A stretch of 64,000 nucleotides of DNA. It comes from Synaphobranchus kaupii. Its lineage: Eukaryota > Chordata > Actinopteri > Anguilliformes > Synaphobranchidae. Of the stretch, positions 1-11,950 are shown piece after piece; position 1 is the first letter of the stretch, and every line of letters starts with the position of its first letter. Made by a program: the position numbers and the translations under genes. The notes under the pieces were generated by a model that saw only the letters and a program-made list of their open reading frames with translations, did not search any database and was not told the DNA's origin. Location of the stretch: assembly GCA_029718625.1 (NCBI GenBank), contig CM056376.1:20719091-20783090 (forward strand). The letters are read 5' to 3'.

Positions 1-60
1 AAAATGTTTCACCATTAAAATCACTAACTTTAGGAATTGACTTTTATATATAAAAGTCAT

Positions 61-78
61 ATATATACTGTATATACA

Positions 79-132
<54 letters not shown>

Positions 133-146
133 GTATATATACATAC
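61..146. repeat. (AT)n microsatellite
   Basis: Nearly pure alternating AT of roughly 80 bp, with TATATACAGTATATA-type interruptions at its left. It directly abuts the mariner-like terminus that follows, as expected for an element that targets TA dinucleotides. Confidence 0.95.
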
Positions 147-300
147 TACCGTTCAAAAGTTTGGGGTCACTTAGAAATGTCCTTGTTTTTGAAAGAAATT
201 GATACTTTTATTCACCAAGGTAGCATTAAATTGATCAAAAAGTCCAGACATTGATAATGTTATAAACTACTATTTCTATTTCATTCTATTTTCTACTGCA
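147..300. mobile_element. Terminal fragment of a Tc1/mariner-like non-autonomous element
   Basis: Begins with CCGTTCAAAAGTTTGGGGTC, which I recognise as the end of a dispersed teleost DNA-transposon repeat. It sits against TA-rich DNA. No inverted partner is visible downstream before the next element, so this is a single-ended fragment. The superfamily is from memory of the family, not proven here. Confidence 0.55.
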
Positions 301-377
301 ATTGTAGCCCTTTTTACACACCCCCCATTTTAAGGCACCAAAAGTAGTTAAAGGGATAGATTGGAATTTTGGACATA

Positions 378-866
378 ATCGGCTCTATCTTGGCGATCTT
401 GGCGCTTGGTCTAAGCGCATGGCGTAAAGTCCATTTAGGGCGTGTCCAAACAATAATAATATTTCACATTGTGATCTAGATATTTTAGTCATGCTTGTGC
501 GCGCCCCTGTGTGTAACAGACAGGAGGGTACGCATGTTTTGCACACACCTATGTAGACGCACTTATATGCGCCGTTAAAATAACATGTAAACAACTGCGA
601 CATGACTTTAGACCAGGTTTGTGGTGGTTCTAGCGCAAGCGCTTTCTGCTGGCTCAAGATAGCAATACGCCAAAAAGAATCCTGGCCACTCCTCATCTTA
701 AGACCAACACGCCCAGTTCACTTGTAATGGGGGCAAGAATACATGCTAGTTAAAGGACGTGAGCGTTAGGCGTTAATAATGAACCTAGCGCCGGGTGTAA
801 GATAGCAAAGACACTTGCATTTGGGTTAGTGCCACTTTGCGCCGGGTGTAAGATAGGGCCCAAAGT
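378..866. mobile_element. TIR-bearing non-autonomous DNA transposon (about 0.49 kb)
   Basis: The left end reads GGCTCTATCTTGGCGATC. The right end reads GCGCCGGGTGTAAGATAGGG followed by CCC, so the ends are a diverged inverted pair. A partial second copy of the right-end motif (GCGCCGGGTGTAAGATAG) lies about 50 bp inside, at 789-806. The interior is rich in GCGC and GGCG words and has no transposase. This 'gggccctatctt...' type of end is common in teleost genomes. The superfamily is unclear and no clean target-site duplication was found. Confidence 0.55.
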
Positions 867-870
867 CTCA

Positions 871-1082
871 ATTACGACTTACCCATGATGTCGTTGATTG
901 ATGGAAACCATTTTCAGCTAATTCCATGCTGTCCCTTCTTTTGGACATACACACGTTGCTAATGCTAGCGCAACTCTATGGTAACCGTATCATCCACTAC
1001 AAAACGCACTTAAACACTCCACAGTGCACCCAAAGCAAATAAAATACGACGACAGTCTATCGGGGGTTATTTTGAGTGTTTA
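871..1082. other. Intergenic, nothing recognised
   Basis: Short stretch between two mobile elements. No reading frame or repeat that I can support. Confidence 0.5.
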
Positions 1083-1370
1083 TACCATCATTTTTGAAGT
1101 CAAACTATTGTTGAATCCTTTACTTTGTGCTGACCTATATTCTCTGTGGAAGTACAGCGGCGGAGCGATACTTTACATTACCTACGAATGTAGTGCCGGC
1201 ACTGGATGACTACAACAACAAAGAAGAGCAACAAGTTGCAATGGCCATGTTCGCTCCACCGCCGTACTTCCACAGAGAATATAGGTCAGCACAAAGTAAA
1301 GGATTCAACGATAGTTTGACTTCAAAAATGATGGTACTCAAAGTGCTAGAGTACAGAACCAAAATAACAA
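1083..1370. mobile_element. Inverted-repeat MITE, relative of the 18.1-19.2 kb palindrome
   Basis: Positions 1083-1168 and 1251-1336 are inverted copies, 83 of 86 bases identical by eye, separated by 82 bp. The right arm continues outward into CTCAAAGTGCTAGAGTACAG and AACCAAAATAACAA, the same terminal sequence seen at about 19,131-19,165. The left outer end is partly deleted. No coding capacity. Tc1/mariner-type membership is inferred from that shared end. Confidence 0.7.
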
Positions 1371-2083
1371 CGAGACAACTGTGGTCACAATTTTTTCCAG
1401 AGCTGTATATATATATAGTATATATGCTAAAGCTATCCAATAAGTTTGAAATCCCCTTTTTTGGGGATGACTACTATAATTTATTGGTTGCTTAGCAACA
1501 CTGATCAAACCCTTTTCACTTTTTTCTTCATCTTTGGATACCACATTCTTTGCTCCACACTGATAAGTTCATAGTATATCCGGCAACTGCCATTTCCAGA
1601 CGTAGCTACAGTAATTAAATTCTTTAAGCCTTTATCTTTGTCGCCCTTGCATTGTCTCTCAACTCGCCTTGCCCATGCAGCCGAGCATTTCTCCCGCTTC
1701 ATCATCCGTGGCTAGGCTACAATCTCTGGTGAAAAGCAAGTGCATATTTTGTTGTTCAAAATGTTTTAAAAATGAACTGGTTCACCGTATAATCTCAAAG
1801 GGAAAAGCTTGGATTGCACTCACAGAAAAAAGGGAGTGACTAGCTGTTGCTTGCTTATGTGGTAAATAATAATTTTACAAGCACTCAGAGTGTGGATCTC
1901 CCGCACTGCTGTGGTGTGTGTTGTAAATCAGGTCATTTTGCACTGGGGTCACATTCGTGATGCAGTAGAAAGTGGCAAAAGCCATTCGATGTTGCTTTAT
2001 GTCAACAATAATTAAGGCTGAGTTCTCCAAGGGATTTCGGGCCATTTTATAGTCTTTTATCATCACAAACCTACCACATTCCC
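1371..2083. other. Intergenic, nothing recognised
   Basis: AT-rich low-copy sequence with no frame or repeat I recognise. Confidence 0.5.
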
Positions 2084-2123
2084 GGGGGTGGGGGGGAGGT
2101 GGGGGGGGGGGGGGGGGGGGGGG
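2084..2123. repeat. Poly-G tract with G-quadruplex potential
   Basis: Runs of G interrupted by single T or A bases, ending in 23 consecutive G (2101-2123). The minus strand gives an artefactual polyproline frame. Confidence 0.9.
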
Positions 2124-2878
2124 CATGTCATTATTAGTGTTAACCTCAAAGGCCGCATGAGGTCACCAGATTTGCCACATTGATGATGATTGGCTAGAAC
2201 ATTTGAGACATAAGCACAGAAGGCTTCTGGTTGAAATTGGAGGAAGCAGCACCAAAAACAGTAATTATTCTGACACAGCGACTCACTCACTGAAGCACTC
2301 ATTTAGTGAGCAGCTCCCTGCAGTAATGATGTTTTGCCACTAAAGTGCAAAACTGTCAGTAAAGTAATGAGCAGTCGCTATTGAGCCATAGTGTTTAGTT
2401 CTTGTTTTTTTTTTTACCCCACACCATAATCTGTGCTATCATAAATGTATAAATTAATGCCAAATACCCAGTATCCAGTACATTTTACTCTGTATTTATC
2501 AATAGAATAATCACAGCGACTTATTCCAAATGCAATCCTCTCCGGATGACAGAAAAATGCACATACAGTGAAAGAAATGGGTAAAACACCCCTTACATAT
2601 GTATTGCATCAAAATAGAAAAGGTCCATCCTGAATGTTTCCTATAGCAATTTTAATACTCTTTTTTAAATTTTTTAATACTTCTGAATAAGTTTCCAAAT
2701 TCCAAATATAAGATTAGGAGTATGCAATTATGTTAACCTCAAATACAATTAACATGATCGGATTTGTTTGTAGGAATGTGTCTGCTGATCGTTTTCGCAC
2801 AGTACAGTCACACAATCATGAATAGAGCACAGTATTTCATCACATGCCTAAGGGGAGAGCGCCTGAGATTTAAATAAA
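2124..2878. other. Intergenic, nothing recognised
   Basis: AT-rich low-copy sequence. No supported gene or repeat. Confidence 0.5.
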
Positions 2879-3366
2879 TCTCGACCACTTCGCTCTTCTA
2901 CAGCAGGGCGACTCGCACCCCCACCCCCTCCGTGTCAACGGCTCTCGCTCGTCCCGACTGCGAAGCTTTTCCACCCTAGCTCCTCAGTGGTGGAATGAAC
3001 TTCCCATTCCCCAACGTTCTACTCTAACCCTGCCTGCGTTCCGTCGTGGCCTGAAGACACACCTCTGCAGGCTCCACCTTGACTGACATTCTAATCTAGG
3101 ACCTCATGGTACTAGTTCCCTGTGTTTTCTTGTCTGTTTGTTTTAGTTTATAATAGTATTTGGAATAGACGTGTAGTATAGCTAATTTACCCACAGCTTA
3201 CTGTGAACTACATTAAACATTCATTACTAAGGATAGCTGCTACGTTATGGGAAGGATGTGCTTTGTATTATCTGTTCTGTAGTGACTTCGATGACATTTC
3301 TGTGTGCACTTATTGTATGTTGCTTTGGATAAAAGTGTCTGCTAAATGTAATGTAATGTAATGTAA
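2879..3366 (+). mobile_element. LINE 3' end (L2/CR1-like), plus orientation
   Basis: Holds the C-terminal end of a reverse-transcriptase ORF (to 3086), then about 260 bp of 3' UTR ending in TTGCTTTGGATAAAAGTGTC and a tail of repeated ATGTA. A second copy of the same segment lies inverted at 61,168-61,742. The short 5-mer tail fits the L2/CR1-like group; the exact family is not established. Confidence 0.75.
2886..3086 (+). pseudogene. LINE ORF2 C-terminal fragment
   Basis: The frame ends at the TGA at 3084-3086. It reads SFSTLAPQWWNELP, then a basic stretch with FRRGLKTHL, then LHLD and stop. This is the usual last segment of LINE ORF2 proteins of the L2/CR1 type, downstream of the reverse transcriptase. 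Only the C-terminal tail survives, so it is a 5'-truncated insertion with no activity. The matching piece at 61.5 kb, on the other strand, has an in-frame stop at the WN position. Confidence 0.7.
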
Positions 3367-5049
3367 AGCATTAACACACACAGTAGAGGGGTCAGGCATT
3401 AGGCTTAACTCGTTTTGTTAGTGAACTGGCTTCTTGACTTGGCTCTGTTTATGCACAAAGTGGAGCTTCAGTGACACGCTAGGCAAACTGGCTGCCACTG
3501 GAACCCAATCACCTGTTTACCACCTGGGAGCTTTCAATGCTGACACAACTTTAGGTGGCACCATTCCCCCATCTCTCAGATGAACTCTGGTCACTCTAGG
3601 CAGTTGCGAGATTCACTTCCATCTGCACTAGTTCAATGAGATATTCTGCCTCTACGATCAAGTCCTTAGGAGGTGGTTGGCTTACAAGAAGCGAGGGATC
3701 GATATGATGCATCAGAAGCCCTGTGAGTGACCTAACCCAAAAGGGACGGATCGTTAACGCACCTCATACAAATGTGAGTCGCCGACTTCAGGAACCTGGA
3801 ATGCTTCCCAAGAAGACAGGACAAGATGAAAATCATAATATGTTTACCTTATGACATATGGAAATCAACTGCCAACTGCAATAAACAGGGACAGACATAA
3901 ATTAGCCATTTCACGATGTGCACTGCACTACCCATGCATAATGCGATTACAACTATTTTATTATTATACTATATTATAAGTATTACACCCTGTCCTTATT
4001 GGTAAACAATGGCATTAAACAATCCTTCTACTGGCATTCTTAAACAACAGAGATCCAGTAATCAGATGTCAGCCAACCACCCTGTAAATGATTAGTTAGT
4101 TACTTATGGAGATATGGGAAAGATCAGGAAAGCGTTTATTATGATAGGAACATATTATAGGCCTGTTTCTTATTTAGTTCTTGTATAGCAAAATTATTTT
4201 ATAATGCACACAAATACAAACCAATAACTCCATAAATGTCAGAGCTAGTGTTAACTTGCACATTTAACATGCATGTTTTGATTTGTTAAGTTTTGTTAAA
4301 ATATTGGATGTTTAATTGGATCATATTAAACTCACCACAGAAGTCGTATACCTGCAGCAAAAAAAGAAAATGCTGAATTGCCCACCATAACCTATAAAGA
4401 TTAATGTATCCTCCAGAGGTGGTACTGAACTTTTATGTGTAGGCACTACTGGCTCAAACCCAAATGGTCCTTTGCAGGATCAGGACAGTGATGTATATGC
4501 AGGACAGATATGGTGGGTATTTGGTGTAGTGGATCGTAAACTGGACTTTGGGTCCAGACTCAATCAAAATAAATTTTGCCATTTCAACACAATGATTTCA
4601 GCAAGTTCACATTTTTGCAGGGATTATTTTTCAAAGTTGCAGATGCTTGAGTTTATGACTGCTGAGAGCATGGATGTTTTATCTGAATTGCTTTGGTAAG
4701 TATGATGCATTTTATTTATGAAAGCTCGTTTTTTACTGTATTTTGAAAGCGTTGCAATGTTTGTCTGACAATAATTGAAAGGTACTTTTTGGCAACCAGA
4801 TATGTGCAGTGAAAGTCACAGCCTTTTTTAAATTTTTAAATTTTTTTAATAATCCGAATAAACTTGACACTAAATTATTACTTAAGTACCGATACTTGTT
4901 TTAGAAACAGGAATCGAACAGGCAACCTAATATACAGGTACACATGAATACTAATTTTCTAATTTTAAATGATTTATAAGTAATTATTTCATTATTAAAT
5001 CTACTTTTTGAAGAAAACATGAAAGTGTAACATGAAAATAAAATGTGAC
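3367..5049. other. Intergenic, nothing recognised
   Basis: Low-copy AT-rich sequence. A 75-codon open frame at 4472-4699 has no recognisable domain and looks random. Confidence 0.5.
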
Positions 5050-5215
5050 TGATGGGTAGCTCATGGCCAATGCTGCCAGTCCTGCAGGGTGGCTCACAAT
5101 TGGCTGTAGTGTCGCCTAGAGATGGGAGCTTTCAGTCGGCAGGTAGGACGGCGTCTCAATACGCACCGGTGACGGCTTGCTGGTCGATCGGGTGCCAGCA
5201 AGTCGGCCTGTTAAG
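5050..5215. mobile_element. Possible SINE-body fragment
   Basis: A GC-richer island in AT-rich DNA containing GGCTCACAATTGGCTGTAGT and CGGCTTGCTGGTCGATCG. It resembles bodies of tRNA-derived fish SINEs that I have seen, but no A box, B box or tail is clear. Confidence 0.3.
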
Positions 5216-5965
5216 CTGCACATGAATTGTATTCCTCCAGCTCACGTCTGTGTGATCCCGACTTACAAACTGCAGTGTGATAAGATTCAGCAGCTGCCTT
5301 CAGTTGTTTCGAGGGACAACACATGCTTGTCTGCACTCTCCTGCACGTTGCAGCAAGTCCCGAAAAAAATACAATCGGGAATTCCAAACTGGGATGAAAA
5401 AGGGGCAAAAGCATAAAAATGTGGCATGGATATTTATATTTTGTATTTTCTTTAGAGTTGGCTATACTCTCGTGAGGTTTTGATAGCATCCAGGGGATAG
5501 ACTGTTTTTTTTCCAATATGTTGACAGTTTCTTACATTGTCATCAAAATACAATACAATCTGCTGCCATTTAACAGAAAATAATAGTAATAAAAACCTTT
5601 GTCAACCATATGATTGCCTGGAAAGAAATTTGCTAAGAAATGGCTTTTCTAGTATGATTTCACTCCCCACCTCCCTCCACTGTTACACTGTTGACCAAAG
5701 CATTTAACCTCATTTCTTGAACTTTTGCTCTCACAGTAACTCCACAAAGAGATGGAGGAAATGGTTTTCTGCTAATCTAGTATATCGTCTTGCAGTAAAA
5801 TTCTTCCAGGAATCAATGGTGAATGAATGAATAATAGGGTTTTGTGATGAACAATTGTCTGGAGTATTCCCAGAGAATATTGGTACATTATCAAGGAGCA
5901 CAATCCCCAATATATCAGTATTCCCAGCTGTTATCAACAGTGACTTATCTACAGCAAAGTTTAAA
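5216..5965. other. Intergenic, nothing recognised
   Basis: No supported feature. Confidence 0.5.
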
Positions 5966-6028
5966 AACACCCACCAGCACACACAAACACACACACGCAA
6001 ACACACACACGCACGCACACACACACTC
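5966..6028. repeat. (CA)n microsatellite, interrupted
   Basis: ACACAC runs with CGCA and AAAC interruptions. Confidence 0.9.
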
Positions 6029-6211
6029 AAATAATATGCATCTTCAATTGTTACTACCGTACAACATAGACATTACAAGATAAGCTTATTGTATGCTTTC
6101 AATAACTCCAGAAAGATTTGTTCTGACAGGGCCAAGTCACAGTGCAGAGAAAGAGACTGATGGCATATAAAAAGTATTTATGTGTGCCAGTCAGTGAGTG
6201 ACTGAGTGTGT

Positions 6212-6237
6212 GTGAGAGAGAGTGAGAGAAGAGAGTA

Positions 6238-6311
<74 letters not shown>
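6212..6311. repeat. (GA)n microsatellite
   Basis: About 100 bp, uninterrupted over its right three quarters. It creates artefactual RE and SL dipeptide frames on the two strands. Confidence 0.95.
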
Positions 6312-6313
<2 letters not shown>

Positions 6314-7571
6314 TAATGGTCCTAAGAGCACCATTGAACTGACAAGTGAAGCCAAAAAATTCTTAATCTTAATCATCAGTTTATTTAGAAATCCAGATAC
6401 ACACCCGGCCATGCAAAAGCTCTTCAAGATTGCGTAGCAATTTTCAAAATTTCAATGTAAAAGTTCAATGAGGCACAGCAGAGTAAGAGATTATTTTTTA
6501 CATATGAAATTAAAGCAAATTAAACAATACATTCAGTTCAGTAGCTATGTGTTCAGTTACACATTTGGGTACTAGTTGTGATATGCATAAGGACATATTT
6601 ACTGGGGCACAGAAGAAGAAAGAGGCTGATTTGGAAGTAGACTGGGCGTGCGATATGGGCTTTTTCTTTCTTGGTGAGGCATCACTTGCCTTCATTTCAC
6701 CTTAATGGAATCTGATATGATCAAATTAGCCACTTCCCCTCTGCGAGGCGTCTCTGCTCACTCAAAACGCTTCCTTGAGTTTCACTAGGAAGAAAGTACC
6801 CGCAAAACCACCACTAAAGCACACTCATTTTAAATTCTGTCTGATATTTCAGAAAGTTAAGAGCTTGGAAAATTGTACCACCGTCTGGAATAAATAATTG
6901 CTAATGCCCATTCTTCCAGAATTTGGAACCAGAGTAATTCAAATTAGACTACATGAAAAAGCACTTTTCAGAGCAGGGATTAACAGAATTTCATTATTTT
7001 TTCAATGAGCAGTCAATCACTTCAGAACAGGAGCCCATTTCATTAAAAATCATTGTTGTAACTTCCCGCTAGAATGGAGTGGCGTACAAGGATGTTGCCC
7101 AGAACTATGATCTATGTCTTTGTTCATAATTAATGATTAGTGTTTCTCCTTTGATTTCCTATCTTACATGTGAAAGAGTACTCAATTATGCACAATTGAT
7201 ACTATTCAATGGCACTACAGTTTTTTGGAGTGTATGATTAGGAAATATGTTGCCTGCCTACTGAAGTGAATTTGTCTGTGTATTAAACAACCCATGTTAA
7301 ATACTATTTGCCTCTTGTTAGAGGTCACAGAAATTGATTGACTGACTTTGTGCAGTCTCATAGACTCATGCCATTGCCAGCCAGAGTCTACACATCTTTG
7401 GCAAGAATGGCAACAAAGGCTTTAACTTCTGACCTTTCTCAGAATCTCCTAAAACCACCTCTTCAAAAAGGCTTAATCCTTTTAGACATGTGCATTTCAC
7501 ACTGCACCATACCTCTGTGTCATGACTACCCTAATTCCTGAGCACCACTGCCGAAGAGACAGTAGACATCT
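6312..7571. other. Intergenic, nothing recognised
   Basis: Low-copy AT-rich sequence without a supported feature. Confidence 0.5.
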
Positions 7572-7853
7572 GGGGCCACATGTATAAACAGTGCTGAGCA
7601 GAAAAATGCCCTCAGAAAGCCGCATTAGCGAGTTTCCACGCAGAAATTCAGATGTATAATATAACACGTGCTGTGAGAATCTGCGTTCCTCTGCACATGA
7701 TGGACGCCATACCTACGCAATGTTTGGAGTCCGTGTGATATGGCGACACCATGACAGAAAGGCAGAGTTAGAAAATGCTAAACTTTTTTCCAACTTTCAC
7801 CCTGAGGGTTCTCATACGCATTCTTTTACTCAGAGTTTTATACATGTGGCCCC
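7572..7853. mobile_element. 282-bp MITE with matched terminal inverted repeats
   Basis: Starts GGGGCCACATGTATAAA and ends TTTATACATGTGGCCCC, a perfect 17-bp inverted pair. The interior has CGCAGAAATTC and ACGCA words but no coding frame. No convincing target duplication is visible, so the superfamily is open (PIF/Harbinger or hAT-like). Confidence 0.75.
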
Positions 7854-10800
7854 TGGTATGCTAATCATACCTTAACATGCTAATCATACCGGCATGTGGT
7901 ATAAAGACTAATCAGTTTCACCCCAGTACCTACTGTGTTTTACCTGCCTCCAAGTAACTTAGAATAGCCTAAGCTTATGTGGTCAGAATTACATTTGACC
8001 TGTTTTTGCGTAAGTGCACACATGAGTGATGATAAATCGCTTAATATTGCATCCGAGAAATTCTTAGGCATTATGAGTGTCAAAGCCCAAACGGCCTTGC
8101 TCATGAGGCTGGGAGTTGAAATAACGGCTTCTGCTTCATCTCTCAATTTGGACATTTGATCTCACCCAGCATAATGATTTGTATGAAGCTTGGATTCAGA
8201 ACAGCTAATTACATTGACTCAGTGAAATGTGGCTTGATGTATTTGGTTTGTGCAAAGGAACACACTATTTTACAGACAGCAATGCACATCCTTAATGTTC
8301 ACATATCTAACGGTGTATGTGTTCATTGTTTTACCAAGTTAATTGTTAAGGGATATGATTTTGGAATTCAAGTAGTTTTATTGCCTGAGCGTCCTCAACC
8401 ATGACCTCAATTCATTTTCTTCCGTCAAACTTTCACTTCAACTTAAACCAGGGGATGGGAGGGAAAAGGGAAGCTTATACTGTCACAGAGTAAAATATTC
8501 AGTGTTAATTAAACAGAAATTATCATAAAGAGTCAGGAACTGTTAAAAGTGCAGCAGCAGGCAATGAGGTCTGTGAAAAAATATTTAGCTTAGTACAGTG
8601 TATTGTTCAGTGTAGTGTTGGAGAGGTGATAAGTCATTTTTATGGCCGACAGCCGTTTTTGTAGGTTTTTTTTAATCAAATACTGATGGAACCATAAAGA
8701 CATTGGGCATGATTTCATGATCACATTTCCCCTCCCAATTAAATGCAAATGTTACTTCTTTTTAATATTTATTTTAAAAGTGGGTGATCAGTGAACTCAC
8801 CAACCTAGGGTATAAATGTAGATGAATCCAGGTTACGTATTTATTGTCCTGTAATTATATTTAGTGGCCAATTTGCAAACCGTTTGGCATTTTAATGTAA
8901 ACCAGCGGATTCCTGATTATTTAATTGTGCAAGGAAGAAGATGTATTTGATGGATACATCATGTCCTAATAGAAACCATAAGCTCCCTATCCTTGTCACA
9001 ACAGTAGGCACTTTTCAGCAGGGGTCACTGTAACACTGTCTGGGGAAACCCTGAGCGACGGCGGCAATCTTTCCGTCAACACAGACGCTCATGAGCAGTT
9101 ATGTTTCCCTCCATAAAATCTCTGCATGTTGCTCTCAGATTGCCAACCTTTTTTTATGCAGCATTAAAAGAGCGACCATAGATATTTTGAGAAAGTCATT
9201 CCTCTGGCTCAAATCATGTGAAGTGCAGGAGATTTACCGCCTATAAAATTGTGCACTCTCATGATAAAACTTTTCAAGGGCCCAATGACTGTAAATATCT
9301 GTCCTCTTAAAGGAGCATAATTTTCAATTATGAGAAAATGAATATCACAGCAAGGTGTCCCATAAAGTAAAGCCTTAAAAGTAAACTTTCTTTTTTTTGC
9401 AGGGTATACAATATAATGCCGTGACTTTTATGAGAGTTATAAACCTACAGATGAAGGAAAAGTTGTTATTTTGCATATGACTTATCCTAACCAGAGACAG
9501 ATGAAAAATGTCACTGCCAGTAAACAACGTGTCAATGTTTCTGTTCGTCAGAGAGGCTCCCAAATGTTTAACATATATATTGCTGAATATCAACATCCTA
9601 TATCAAAATACTAACATCCCAGAGGACATTCATTTGAACATTATTATTGACATCACAGGGAGAGAATGGAATGTTAAAATGGTGTGTGCCTCATTTACAT
9701 TTGTCCCTGAATTTAGTTACATAATTCATTAGCACAATATCCTCCACTGGAATAATCATTCCAAATTGGTTAGCAGTATGAAGAATTTAAAGCACATGCT
9801 TCAACCACTTGTATTGTGAAAAGGCAAGACAATTAATGTGGGTTTAGCAAGTTTCTTATCAAGAAGCTTTAAATGTTCAAACTTGTGCGTACATTCATTT
9901 GATTAACACACACTCCTGAATTGGGAGAAAGGATAAACACAGTTCATTACCATTCATGTTATGATGCCTGAGTCCATGTTCTTTTGTCTAGCAGACCAGA
10001 CTCTGCATGGTTAAATGTCCTTCAGATGGAGCAATAGAAGCCCAGCTGCAGCTCAAATCTCTCCACTTTCCCGAAAGTTGACATGTCAGTTAAATTAATA
10101 AGCCAACAAAAAGAGTCTTAATAAACTTAGCAGATTTGGCCAGAGAGTTTTCAAAGTTGAACAGATGGCTCGCTGTCTCCCATCAGAGAAAATCCAGGTC
10201 ATGTTTTTAACCTTGAGAGCATTTTTCCAAGAAATCTTGGAGGGGTAAAAGGGTTGGTGATTGCCAGAGTAATTCTGTTTGAGCAAGAAGTGCAAACTTT
10301 TGCTCTTACAGAGTCCGAAAGAAAAAGGAAAAGTATTGTACGAAAAGATGAAATTGCAAAGTTTAGAACCGGTCCATGTTGTTATGTAACCATAAAATTT
10401 TTTTTTTTTTTAAATGTAAACCTGTTTTCCATTCTCTGCAAATCAAGCTTTTTTTTGTTTCCCCATAGAATTGTTATGTATTTCAGTCACCAAGTCTTGA
10501 CCTCTTCTATTTATGTTATTTATTAAAATTATGCAGTTCATCTTATAAGATATGAGAGGATCAACTTAAAAAAACAGTAATGCAATTAAAGTCATGCATT
10601 TGCATTTTCAAAGCAAAGACAAACCATTCTACTGGATCATAATATCATAACAGCATACTGATTGCTTCATAAAATCTGAGCAGCCATGGTCTGGCCTGCT
10701 GACTATAAAACCAGGCAAATATTTAATGAATTAGATGTATGTAGTTGCCCTCAGGAAATTTATAAAATGCAGTTTTACAATGTTCTTTTATTGTGTTACT

Positions 10801-11570
10801 ATTTATCACAATATGCTGTTTAAAATCCACCTATAAATGCTTCCATTTTATATGATTCACCTTAATTGACTCAGAGGTTTACCCTAGAGTATGATATCTG
10901 GCACCTAATCCAGAATTTTGCATTTCAAAATTAATGTCTTAAATTAAAAAGGAAAGTTTTACTGCTTTATATTTTCCCTGGTGGAAATTTGTACCACTAC
11001 AGATTACAATACAGACTGCTACATTTCTATTGTACCACTGAAATCCAATCTAATCCAATCTTGTTAGGTCACTCGTATCGCTATATCATGATGTAGAGCC
11101 AAACAGATTCCATGCTTTACAAACTGCCTGCAATGGAACGATTAAATTCTTTACAGTGAACTGCAGGTCAAACACTACAAAGCCCTGGTCAATGACATGC
11201 ATGCACGTAGACACATAGACCATTTTAACCATCAACAGAATTATTATGCATTGAAATACAGCTGGGAGGGAGTATATGTTTACCTTTTACAGTCCATGTA
11301 AAATATTAAACAACAATGTTACCATTTAATATACTTTACTAGATTTATCCAATGCACTTTTTCATCTGCAGTGCAGATGCTCATCTAGCATCAAACTCAG
11401 TGTTGTTGCATCAGCCAGATGAAATTTTGAATTATGTGACTAATGTAGTTTAAATCAATTTTCCCATAAGGGAAGTACATAAAAAATAGTGTATTTGTCT
11501 ATCACAGTTCTTGTTTGGATCTGTACCGATGTGCAGTTGGATGCAAAGAACCACAAACATAGAAGCTAGT
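7854..11570. other. Low-copy intergenic block
   Basis: A short direct repeat of ATGCTAATCATACC (two copies) lies at 7858-7890, just outside the MITE. No gene, RNA gene or mobile element is recognised in the rest. It is AT-rich with several A/T homopolymers. Confidence 0.5.
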
Positions 11571-11950
11571 GATTGAGTGCGCTTGGTGCACTCACCCCAA
11601 AGAGCCACTTTACCCCACTGCAGTGCACTGTAAATGACATCACTGCCAAATACATCATTTCACGTCCAGACGTCTTCTCATTGGCCAGGCATACGTAGAT
11701 CGTGACCTACGACTCTGCTGTGGGGCCATGTCAGGGAGCTCCTTATATATACACTCACTGGGTCATTATGTGCTTTCTGTCTGAGTGATAGGGTACTAAT
11801 GCAAGGAAATAAAACTCTACAGGGTATTCTTTTGGGAGACGGATGTCACATGAGATGCAAGGGTGTGCGCATGGATTTCATCAGTATAATTTGGTGACTG
11901 TGAGACCCTTCGATTGGGCCGGACCCTTATGGGTCCCGTGGGTCAAATTT
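11571..11950 (+). other. Possible degenerate LTR or promoter/polyA fragment
   Basis: A TATA-like word (CTTATATATACAC, near 11,742) is followed about 60 bp later by AATAAA (near 11,806), and about 90 bp further by TTTGGTGACTGTGAGACCC, which resembles an LTR/primer-binding junction. No second LTR, target duplication or gag/pol frame was found. It could equally be unrelated unique DNA. Confidence 0.25.

Noticed and set aside
1875..2126. Polyproline N-terminus frame
   Set aside because: Translation of the poly-G tract on the reverse strand.
6191..6437. Frames rich in SL or RE dipeptides
   Set aside because: Translation of the (GA)n microsatellite.
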